Positions 1 to 5,248 of a stretch of DNA of 5,248 bases are shown here, piece after piece. The DNA is from an uncultured Longilinea sp. (GTDB lineage: Bacteria > Chloroflexota > Anaerolineae > Anaerolineales > Anaerolineaceae). The translations under genes were made by a program, and so were the position numbers. The stretch lies in assembly GCA_937863945.1 (NCBI GenBank), contig CALMIB010000142.1, positions 1-5,248 on the forward strand, written 5' to 3'. Below the pieces are notes generated by a model. It was not told the origin of the DNA, did not search any database, and saw nothing but the letters and a program-made list of their open reading frames with translations. Numbering within the stretch: the stretch's first letter is position 1; the number at the start of each line of letters is the position of its first letter.

Positions 1-566
1 TAATCGTCCAGGTCGCGGTTTTCGATGGTGATATCGCCGCGCAGCAAATCCGTGACCGTGGTTGAGCCTTCCTGGGGCGTCTTGAAGCGGACGACATGCT
101 TTTCACCGGCCGCGACCCGTCGGGCGGCCTCGCCCGGATCCAGTTTCCGGCAGGTGCCGTCATAATGGATAAATTCTTTCTTCTTCTGCTGTTCCTGGCG
201 CACCTGTTCCAACCGCTCGGGGGAGCAGAAACAGTAATACGCATGCCCCGATTCCACCAGTTGCCGGGCGTAGTGCTGGTAGATATCCTTGCGCTCTGAC
301 TGGCGGTACGGGCTAAAAGGCCCGCCGATATCCGGCCCTTCGTCGTACTCCAGGCCGAGCCAGCGCAGGCCGTCCATAATTTCCTGTTCCGTGCCTTCAA
401 CCAACCGCTTGCGGTCGGTATCTTCGATCCGTAAAATAAACTGCCCGCCGGTCTGACGGGCCAACAGGTAATCATACAGCGCCGTCCGCGCGCCACCCAG
501 GTGAAGGTGACCGGTGGGCGAGGGCGCAAAACGCACTCGGGCAGGTTTCATCAATGATCCAGACAT
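1..566 (-). CDS. gltX: Glutamyl-tRNA synthetase, N-terminal part (cut by window edge)
   Basis: Class I glutamyl-tRNA synthetase, a cytoplasmic enzyme that charges tRNA(Glu) with glutamate using ATP. The 188 visible residues cover the start of the Rossmann-fold catalytic domain; the KMSKS loop and anticodon-binding domain lie outside the window. Visible signatures are RFAPSPTG at residues 12-19, the HIGH-type signature HLGG at 22-25 followed by ARTAL, and RIEDTDR at 46-52. A zinc-type element follows: C112-x-C114 and C139, with Y135 three residues before C139's spacer, and K141 where E. coli has His. The ATG at 566 is chosen because AAGGGAG lies four bases upstream; a second in-frame ATG at 551 has no such site. 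The gene follows rodA after 19 bp, so it is probably co-transcribed. Whether it is discriminating or also charges tRNA(Gln) cannot be judged without the C-terminal half. The GluQ-RS paralogue is unlikely given the full GluRS N-terminal pattern. Confidence 0.96.
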   Translation of the reverse strand, partial: MSGSLMKPARVRFAPSPTGHLHLGGARTALYDYLLARQTGGQFILRIEDTDRKRLVEGTEQEIMDGLRWLGLEYDEGPDIGGPFSPYRQSERKDIYQHYARQLVESGHAYYCFCSPERLEQVRQEQQKKKEFIHYDGTCRKLDPGEAARRVAAGEKHVVRFKTPQEGSTTVTDLLRGDITIENRDLDD

Positions 567-570
567 TATT

Positions 571-577
571 CTCCCTT
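571..577 (-). promoter_or_regulatory. Shine-Dalgarno site of gltX
   Basis: On the minus strand this reads AAGGGAG, four bases before the ATG at 566. It lies in the short rodA-gltX gap and decides the start in favour of 566 over the in-frame ATG at 551. The spacing is a little short but usable. Confidence 0.7.
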
Positions 578-585
578 ATGAATAG

Positions 586-1677
586 CTACACCTTGCTGTG
601 CGCGGCGACGCTTTCTACCAATCCGATGCCCAGGACCAGAGAAATCAGCGAACTGCCGCCGTAACTGACAAATGGCAGGGTCAACCCCGTCACCGGGATG
701 ACATTGAGATTGACACCAATGTTAACCGAAGTTTGAAAAAATAACAAAGCCCCAAAGCCGTACGCGATCAACGCGCCAAACGGGTCGGCTGCCCGACGGG
801 CGATGCGAAAACATCGCAGAATGATGAACACCAAGACTGAAATCACCAGCACCGTGCCGACGAAACCAAACTCTTCGGCCATCGAAGCAAAGATAAAATC
901 GGTATGGCGGACTTTGAGAAACCGCAACTGCACCTGCGTGCCATGCCCATACCCCATCCCAAACCAACCGCCAGAACCAATTGTGATGAGCGCCTGCTCG
1001 ACATTATAGTTATCGCCATAACTTGCATCCGGGTTCGGAAAAATAAAATTAAAAATGCGCTGCTGTTGGTATTCTTCCAGAAATGGGAACAACAAACCAA
1101 AGGCCACAATGCCAATCACAGCAAAAATCGCGATGTACTTTACGGGCAATCCGCTCAGCCAGAGCATGGCTGCCCAGATCACAAAGATCACAATCGAAGT
1201 GCTCAGGTTGGGTTGCAGGAGAATCCAAATCACCATGCCCGCAGTCAGGGCAAAGCTCCTGATAATCGTGGCAAGTCCGCTGACCCGATCCTTGTTGCGG
1301 GCGAAGAAATTCGCCAGCACAATAATCATAATAATTTTTACGAGCTCGGAGGGTTGAATATTGATCCCGGCGATCACAATCCAACGCGTCGAACCAAAGG
1401 CGATATTGCCGATCAGGAGAATGATGATCAGGAATCCGATGCCAAAAAAATAGAACAAATTCGCCAGTGAGGCCCAGTAGCGGTAGTCAATCATGGCAAC
1501 AATGAGGATGATGACAAATCCCAATGCGACGAACATGGATTGGCTGCGATCAATCGTCGCCAGGTCAATGTTCCCCGCGATGGCAGAACGGATCATGGCA
1601 ATCCCAAAGATGGACAGGACCACCACGGCGCCAAACAGCCAGTAATCGAAATGCCGCCAGACTTCCTTATTGAACAT
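586..1677 (-). CDS. rodA: RodA, SEDS-family peptidoglycan glycosyltransferase
   Basis: Multipass inner-membrane glycosyltransferase that polymerises lipid II into glycan strands for side-wall growth, in partnership with PBP2. At 363 residues it is of normal RodA length, with about ten hydrophobic segments by eye. SEDS motifs appear in order: GSTRWI (95-100), QPSE (108-111), QPNLSTS (155-161), YQQQRI (203-208), GSGG (234-237), HTDFIF (258-263, with D260 the expected catalytic Asp), EEFG (268-271) and IPVTGLTLPFVSYGGSS (327-343). The IPVTG wording and the mrdA linkage favour RodA over FtsW. The usual QPDLGT motif is altered (Asp to Asn, Gly to Ser). The ATG at 1677 lies 8 bp after the minE stop. 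Only a weak AGG precedes it at good distance, and the stronger GGAGG (1695-1699) is about 17 bases away, so translation probably depends on coupling to minE. Confidence 0.96.
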   Translation of the reverse strand: MFNKEVWRHFDYWLFGAVVVLSIFGIAMIRSAIAGNIDLATIDRSQSMFVALGFVIILIVAMIDYRYWASLANLFYFFGIGFLIIILLIGNIAFGSTRWIVIAGINIQPSELVKIIMIIVLANFFARNKDRVSGLATIIRSFALTAGMVIWILLQPNLSTSIVIFVIWAAMLWLSGLPVKYIAIFAVIGIVAFGLLFPFLEEYQQQRIFNFIFPNPDASYGDNYNVEQALITIGSGGWFGMGYGHGTQVQLRFLKVRHTDFIFASMAEEFGFVGTVLVISVLVFIILRCFRIARRAADPFGALIAYGFGALLFFQTSVNIGVNLNVIPVTGLTLPFVSYGGSSLISLVLGIGLVESVAAHSKV

Positions 1678-1685
1678 GAAACAAC

Positions 1686-1955
1686 CTACCGGGTCCTCCG
1701 GCTTGCCGCTCGGATGGGAATATCCGCCAGCAAGCGCTGCTGTCTCCCTTCCTGGGTCATATCAATGCGAACTGCATTGGAATCGATTTCAATATACCGC
1801 GAAATGACCAGTAAAAGTTCATTCTTCATGGACTCAAGTTCTGCAGGCGTCAGATCCGTTCGATCATTGATTAAAACCAATTTTAAACGATCTTTGGCCG
1901 CACCGGCGCTCTTGGTCGTCTTCTTGCCTGCCAGCCAGGCTAACCAGTCTGCCAT
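1686..1955 (-). CDS. minE: MinE, topological specificity factor of cell division
   Basis: MinE binds membrane-bound MinD, displaces MinC and stimulates MinD ATP hydrolysis, which moves the MinCD inhibitor and leaves midcell free for FtsZ. The 89 residues match the usual MinE length. The parts in order are: an N-terminal amphipathic membrane-targeting segment (MADWLAWLAGKK, with W4 and W7 on the likely membrane face), a short Ala/Gly/Lys linker, the anti-MinCD strand/helix around AKDRLKLVLINDR (20-32), and the C-terminal dimerisation or topological domain (about 36-80, including the helix NELLLVISRYIEID and LLADIPI). The Arg-rich tail RRTR is not typical and may be dispensable. The ATG at 1955 follows the minD stop by 2 bp and has an excellent Shine-Dalgarno inside the end of minD. 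This is expected of a coupled minDE pair made in balanced amounts. Confidence 0.96.
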   Translation of the reverse strand: MADWLAWLAGKKTTKSAGAAKDRLKLVLINDRTDLTPAELESMKNELLLVISRYIEIDSNAVRIDMTQEGRQQRLLADIPIRAASRRTR

Positions 1956-1957
1956 GA

Positions 1958-2761
1958 TTAATTCCCTCCTGGCCGGATCAGCCGTGAAAGTTTTTGGAAG
2001 ATGTCCTCCTTCACTTCCAGGTTCATAAAGGGCACGTCTTCACCCTTTAACCGTCGGGCAATGTGATGAAAAGCCGTACCGGCACGCGTCTTTGGATCCA
2101 GAGCAACTGGCTGTCCTCGGTTGGAACTCATGATAACATGATCGTCTTCGGGCACAATCCCGATCAATTCGACTGCCAGCAGCTCCAGCACATCGGCGGG
2201 CGTCAGCATATCGCCGCGCTTAACCATCTCCTGATTGACCCGGTTAAGGATCAGTTTGGCCGGCCCCTTCTCCTCCGATTCAATCAATCCGATAATCCGG
2301 TCCGCATCGCGCACCGCGGAGACCTCCGGGTTGGTCACCACCAGGACGGTATCGGCCGGAGCGACGGAATTTCGGAAACCGCGTTCGATGCCGGCAGGAG
2401 AATCAATTAATATCCAATCAAATTCTTCGCGCAGATCATCCGTCAGGCGAACCATATCACTCGGCGAAACGGCATTTTTATCCCGTGTCTGAGCGGCTGG
2501 AATTAAATACAGTTCCTGCAGGCGCTTATCCCGAATCATGGCCTGCTTCAGCCGGCAGCGGCCTTCCACCACATCCACCAGATCATACACGATGCGGTTT
2601 TCCAAACCCAGGATGACATCCAGGTTGCGCAGGCCGATATCGCCATCAATGCAAACAACTTTTTGGCCGCCAGCAGCCAGCGCCACTGCCAGATTGGCGG
2701 TGGTGGTGGTCTTTCCCACACCGCCCTTCCCCGATGTAACCGTTATCACCGTCGCAGACAT
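1958..2761 (-). CDS. minD: MinD, septum-site-determining membrane ATPase
   Basis: ParA/MinD-family P-loop ATPase that dimerises with ATP on the inner membrane, recruits MinC and is released by MinE. The 267 residues are of family length. The deviant Walker A motif SGKGGVGKTT is at 10-19, with signature Lys K12 and P-loop Lys K17. The switch I region DIGLRNLD is at 41-48, and the switch II/Walker B-like segment IDSPAGIE is at 119-126. NRV near 173-175 fits the adenine-contacting loop. The tail ends in an amphipathic helix (about EDIFQKLSRLIR, 252-263) followed by PGGN, the expected membrane-targeting sequence. This tail, together with minC and minE on either side, separates it from ParA or flagellar FlhG homologues. 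ATG 2761 lies 7 bp after the minC stop; AAGGAG (2775-2780) sits a rather distant 13 bases upstream, within the end of minC. Confidence 0.98.
   Translation of the reverse strand: MSATVITVTSGKGGVGKTTTTANLAVALAAGGQKVVCIDGDIGLRNLDVILGLENRIVYDLVDVVEGRCRLKQAMIRDKRLQELYLIPAAQTRDKNAVSPSDMVRLTDDLREEFDWILIDSPAGIERGFRNSVAPADTVLVVTNPEVSAVRDADRIIGLIESEEKGPAKLILNRVNQEMVKRGDMLTPADVLELLAVELIGIVPEDDHVIMSSNRGQPVALDPKTRAGTAFHHIARRLKGEDVPFMNLEVKEDIFQKLSRLIRPGGN
1964..1970 (-). promoter_or_regulatory. Strong Shine-Dalgarno site of minE inside minD
   Basis: The minus strand reads AGGAGGG here, with an ideal spacing of 8 to 9 bases to the minE ATG at 1955. It overlaps the last codons of minD (the Pro-Gly-Gly-Asn tail). 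It is the best ribosome binding site in the window, which fits a need for plentiful MinE relative to MinD. Confidence 0.85.
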
Positions 2762-2768
2762 AATTTCG

Positions 2769-3485
2769 TTATCGCTCCTTTAGCTTCCAAGGTTCAACCG
2801 TGATGATGCCGTTGCGAATGCTTGCACATACCGGTTGCAATATAGCTTTTTTGCCTGGCAAATTAGCCACCAGATTGGCTATGCGAAGTTGGGTGGGGTC
2901 CATGGCCAGCGCGCACACCACCGCGTTTTCATCACCACCGGCCCCGGCTATCACCGATCCGCGAACGCGGCCCCACACCATGATGCTGCCGTCGGAAATT
3001 ACCTCAGCGCCCGGATTGATATCTCCCAGTACGCTGACGTGGCCGTGCGAAGCGATTTTAAAACCCGAACGGAGCGTGCGACGGATGAATACGCCGTTTT
3101 CGCCTTCCAGGGTCGTGTCCAGGGGGCGGACCGTGCGCTCGGGCCGCGGCAAGGATAATCGCGTCGCCAGCCCCAGCCCCTGGGCGGTCTGTTCCGTCCC
3201 CGGGCTCGAACTGATCACCGCCCACAGCGACACTCCCTGGTCGGCCAATTTATCCCGCAATGCGCCAAGCTCCGCCGCGTGAAGGACGCGGTTGCCCACC
3301 TCCATCGCAACACGCGCGCCCTGAAAAAAGCTCGCTTTTTCAACAATGCTGGAAAGGAGGGCATCCTGTGCGCCTGGCCAATCGCCTTCACCAATTGTCA
3401 CCAGTAAACCGTCTTTGATCCCTTTGATGTGTACGATCTGCGTTTCAAACATCATATCCAAACCCGGCGCCGGGTATTCCTCCAT
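2769..3485 (-). CDS. minC: MinC, septum-site-determining inhibitor of FtsZ
   Basis: MinC blocks FtsZ polymerisation at the wrong places; MinD carries it to the membrane. It is 238 residues from the ATG at 3485. The N-terminal FtsZ-inhibiting domain spans about 14-105 (HIKGIKDGLLVTIG near 19-32, then a MEVGNRVL strand). A Pro/Arg-rich linker follows at about 110-128. The C-terminal right-handed beta-helix domain begins at IRRTLRSG (134-141) and carries GDINPGAEVISDG (154-166), VWGRVRG (170-176) and PTQLRIAN (197-204). The contact motif usually written RSGQ is RSGF here. The start is uncertain: homologues usually begin a few residues before the IKG strand, so Met11 (3455) or Met12 (3452) is plausible, while the ATG at 3485 has only a weak upstream site. 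The gap to mrdA contains a candidate promoter, so minC probably heads its own transcript. Confidence 0.94.
   Translation of the reverse strand: MEEYPAPGLDMMFETQIVHIKGIKDGLLVTIGEGDWPGAQDALLSSIVEKASFFQGARVAMEVGNRVLHAAELGALRDKLADQGVSLWAVISSSPGTEQTAQGLGLATRLSLPRPERTVRPLDTTLEGENGVFIRRTLRSGFKIASHGHVSVLGDINPGAEVISDGSIMVWGRVRGSVIAGAGGDENAVVCALAMDPTQLRIANLVANLPGKKAILQPVCASIRNGIITVEPWKLKER
2775..2780 (-). promoter_or_regulatory. Shine-Dalgarno site of minD inside minC
   Basis: AAGGAG on the minus strand lies in the last Lys-Glu codons of minC, 13 bases before the minD ATG at 2761. The motif is strong but the spacing is longer than ideal. It suggests partial translational coupling between minC and minD. 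Confidence 0.55.
3462..3475. repeat. Perfect 14-bp palindrome near the minC start
   Basis: ACCCGGCGCCGGGT is identical to its own reverse complement. In RNA it can form a five-pair, GC-rich stem with a GCGC loop. It lies inside the extended minC reading frame, between the GGAGGAA at 3477-3483 and the ATG pair at 3450-3455. It may shape minC start selection, or it may be chance in coding DNA. Confidence 0.6.
3477..3483 (-). promoter_or_regulatory. Shine-Dalgarno-like GGAGGAA overlapping the first minC codons
   Basis: The minus strand reads GGAGGAA directly after the ATG at 3485, as codons 2-3 (Glu-Glu). It is too far (about 23 bases) from the ATG at 3455 for ordinary use. If the palindrome at 3462-3475 folds into a hairpin, the effective spacing becomes about nine bases. 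Function is inferred only. Confidence 0.35.
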
Positions 3486-3524
3486 GAAGCTTCAGCCAAT
3501 TCAACGGTCTGCGAAAGAAGCCTA

Positions 3525-3533
3525 ATTATAGCA
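3525..3533 (-). promoter_or_regulatory. Extended -10 promoter for minCDE-rodA-gltX
   Basis: The minus strand reads TGC-TATAAT (TG at 3533-3532, TATAAT at 3530-3525), a perfect sigma-70-type -10 box with the extended TG element. No good -35 box is seen at 16 to 18 bases spacing (candidates such as GAACTA are poor), but extended -10 promoters often lack one. The predicted transcription start is about 3517-3521, giving a leader of roughly 33 bases to the ATG at 3485 or 63 to the one at 3455. It lies in the only real intergenic gap of the window, upstream of minC. Confidence 0.65.
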
Positions 3534-3556
3534 AACTATCGGAAATTTAGTTCTAT

Positions 3557-5248
3557 TTATGGCACGGGCGCGGTATTTTCGCCCGATTTCAATTCAAAAT
3601 ATGCTTCCATCACCTTGCGGACAATTGGGGCTGCAACTTTCGAACCTTCATCGCCATTGTAAACAAAAGCTACCACGGCGATCTCTGGATCGTCATAAGG
3701 GGCATACCCCACGTACCAGGCATGCGCCGGCCACGAACCCGGGATGCATAACCCCAGGGGCTGGGCGATGTTGTCACAATATTCTGCCGTTCCAGTCTTC
3801 CCGGCGGATGGAATATTAAACCCGTCAAACTGGATGCTGGCCGTGCCGTCGACGACTACCTCGCGCATACCTTCCTGCGCCAGCTCAATCGTCCAGGGTT
3901 CCACAACCTTCTTTTCCCCGGTGGTCTGAAAATTTTCATCGTAGATATTGATCACCGGATCTTTGGTGATATCCCATAACATATCCGGTTCAAACGGCTT
4001 GACAATATTGCCCTCAGAATCCAGAACATTGTGAATAATGGTGGGCCGCATCAATTTGCCATCGTTGGCCAAAGTAGCGATGGAAACCAGCACCTGCAGC
4101 GGCGTCGCCAGCACATAACCCTGACCGATGGTGGAAATATAGGTATCGCCAGTGGACCAGTTTTCACCCTGATTGATGCGTTTCCAGTTGGGGTCGGGAA
4201 TCAGGCCGGAGGCTTCACCCGGGAGTTCAATCCCCAGTGTCTGGCCATAACCAAGCGCACGGGAGTATTCGCCGATGCGCCAGATATTCAGGCCTTCCTT
4301 CACCTCATCCTGGTAACCACCGCCCACCTTGTAAAAATAGACGTCGCAAGAAAGCGCAACGCCGCGCAGGTAATTCACCAACCCATGTCCCTCGCCGGTT
4401 GTCTTATAGGTGTAACACACATAATCGCGCTCCCGGCCGGTATCATTTTCTGAATATTTCTCCGTGATCGTGATCCGTCCTGGATCCTCAATTTGTTGTT
4501 CAGGGGTGACAACCCCTTCGTTTAAAATGCCAATGGCGGTGGCCATCTTGAACACCGACCCCGGAGCAATTTCTGCGGAAATAGCGTGGTTGAGCAGCGG
4601 CTTATTCGGGTCTTCACTCAATTGCAGGTAATAATACGCCGGGATCAGCCGTGCCAGCCGATTATTCTCATAATTCGGATAGGAAACCATAGCCAGGATC
4701 TCGCCGGTTTTCGGGTCTATGGCGATCACCACGCCGCTTGGATACTTAATTTTGTTGAACCAACCATTCCAGTAATTGATCTGGTCGATCAAAGCGGTGC
4801 GGGCAGCCAGTTGCAACCGTGAGTCAATGGTGAGCTCGATGTTTTGACCCGGAATCGGGTCAATGGGTTCCTCCAAATCGCGCATTTCCTGGCCGCCCAC
4901 ATTGACCTCAATTATGCGTTTCCCATTTTTTCCAATCAGGATGTCGTCCATCGATAATTCCACGCCGGCGTAGCCGACCTTGTCGCGGTTGGTCACAAAG
5001 CCCTGGGCTTCCAATTCTTCCTTGCGGGAAGCCGGGATGGGGCCCAAAAAGCCGATAATTTCCGCGGTCAGCTCGCCGGTCGGGTAATCGCGGACGGTTT
5101 CGATTTCGATGCCCACGCCCGGCCAATCGACTGACTTTTCACGAATGATCTGCGCTATTTCGCTGGAGACATTGCACTTAATCCGTACGGGGTCATACGG
5201 GGCGTTCGTTTGCCCGATGTAAACGATTTGCGTGATCCCCAGGTCATT
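3557..5248 (-). CDS. mrdA: Penicillin-binding protein 2 (elongation transpeptidase), N-terminus cut by window edge
   Basis: Class B PBP that cross-links peptidoglycan during side-wall growth, working outside the membrane with RodA. The frame is open to the window edge, giving 563 visible residues; the cytoplasmic tail and membrane anchor are missing. Numbered from the first visible codon, the pedestal/dimerisation domain comes first (VRDYPTGELTAEIIGFLG about 51-68, YAGVELSMDDIL 93-104). The transpeptidase domain follows with SVFK (231-234, S231 the acylated Ser), SCD (300-302) and KTG (484-486). SCD in place of SxN is usual in PBP2 and favours it over FtsI. NWSTGDTYISTIGQGY (363-378) is the common region between motifs 2 and 3. 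Cys278, His288 and Cys301 match a zinc-type pattern. A short insertion after KTG carries Cys491 and Cys501. The internal GTG at 5116 is not the real start, because conserved pedestal sequence continues upstream of it. Confidence 0.96.
   Translation of the reverse strand, partial: NDLGITQIVYIGQTNAPYDPVRIKCNVSSEIAQIIREKSVDWPGVGIEIETVRDYPTGELTAEIIGFLGPIPASRKEELEAQGFVTNRDKVGYAGVELSMDDILIGKNGKRIIEVNVGGQEMRDLEEPIDPIPGQNIELTIDSRLQLAARTALIDQINYWNGWFNKIKYPSGVVIAIDPKTGEILAMVSYPNYENNRLARLIPAYYYLQLSEDPNKPLLNHAISAEIAPGSVFKMATAIGILNEGVVTPEQQIEDPGRITITEKYSENDTGRERDYVCYTYKTTGEGHGLVNYLRGVALSCDVYFYKVGGGYQDEVKEGLNIWRIGEYSRALGYGQTLGIELPGEASGLIPDPNWKRINQGENWSTGDTYISTIGQGYVLATPLQVLVSIATLANDGKLMRPTIIHNVLDSEGNIVKPFEPDMLWDITKDPVINIYDENFQTTGEKKVVEPWTIELAQEGMREVVVDGTASIQFDGFNIPSAGKTGTAEYCDNIAQPLGLCIPGSWPAHAWYVGYAPYDDPEIAVVAFVYNGDEGSKVAAPIVRKVMEAYFELKSGENTAPVP

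Noticed and set aside
904..1470. 188-codon plus-strand open frame opposite rodA
   Set aside because: It is antisense to a clearly conserved rodA, its product is highly polar and low in recognisable motifs, and it has no ribosome binding site that I can see. It is best read as a shadow of rodA codon bias.
1540..2028. 162-codon plus-strand open frame across rodA, minE and minD
   Set aside because: It runs antisense through three conserved genes and their junctions and shows no domain.
2800..3282. 160-codon plus-strand open frame opposite minC
   Set aside because: It is the mirror of a well-supported MinC reading frame, and the translation shows no recognisable family.
3486..3493. GAAGCTTC palindrome just before the minC ATG
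   Set aside because: Eight-base palindromes are common by chance. It has no partner copy nearby and no recognisable operator pattern.
3565..3585. Inverted repeat CGGGCG/CGCCCG at the 3' end of mrdA, considered as a terminator
   Set aside because: The six-pair stem is GC-rich, but its loop is nine bases and no U-tract follows on either strand. It also lies within the last codons of mrdA, so it is at most a weak pause or mRNA-end structure.
4031..4453. 140-codon plus-strand open frame opposite mrdA
   Set aside because: It is antisense to the PBP2 transpeptidase domain, including its zinc-type motif, and has no support of its own.
5114..5116. Internal GTG as the start of mrdA
   Set aside because: The frame stays open to the window edge, and the upstream residues read as normal PBP2 pedestal sequence, so the true start is outside the window.
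1..5248. Search for mobile elements, CRISPR repeats, tRNA or other RNA genes
   Set aside because: No repeated spacer units, transposase motifs, terminal inverted repeats or cloverleaf-like segments were seen; conserved coding sequence leaves almost no room for them.

Overview
The window is a tightly packed run of bacterial cell-shape and division genes, all on the minus strand. Read in the direction of transcription, from the high-coordinate end, the order is: mrdA (PBP2, 5' end cut off by the window), minC, minD, minE, rodA, then the N-terminal part of gltX (glutamyl-tRNA synthetase, cut off at position 1). Coding sequence fills nearly all of the window. The only non-coding stretch of any size is about 70 bp between mrdA and minC; the other gaps are 2 to 19 bp.

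The organism is a bacterium with a complete MinCDE system and the RodA/PBP2 elongation pair. Base composition looks moderate (about half GC by eye). The gene order, and PBP2 and MinC sequence features that I recall from Anaerolineae, suggest Chloroflexota, class Anaerolineae. This assignment is an inference from memory and not a database result. A related order, mre genes-PBP2-minCDE-rodA, is also known in clostridia.

Region by region: 3557-5248 encodes the periplasmic or extracellular part of PBP2, a peptidoglycan transpeptidase. Positions 3486-3556 hold a good extended -10 promoter (TGC-TATAAT) that could drive minC and everything after it. Positions 2769-3485 encode MinC, the FtsZ inhibitor; 1958-2761 MinD, the membrane ATPase that recruits it; and 1686-1955 MinE, which stimulates MinD and makes the system dynamic. 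Positions 586-1677 encode RodA, the SEDS glycosyltransferase that works with PBP2. Positions 1-566 encode the start of GluRS.

Together the genes couple side-wall synthesis (RodA makes glycan strands, PBP2 cross-links them) with placement of the division septum (MinCDE). The housekeeping gene gltX probably rides on the same transcript. I see no mobile element, CRISPR array, RNA gene or convincing terminator. The window is mostly conserved core biology. The points worth a second look are small: a candidate zinc site and a Cys-bearing insertion in PBP2, an ambiguous minC start with a strong Shine-Dalgarno sequence and a perfect palindrome, a changed MinD-contact motif in MinC, and a changed QPDLGT motif in RodA.
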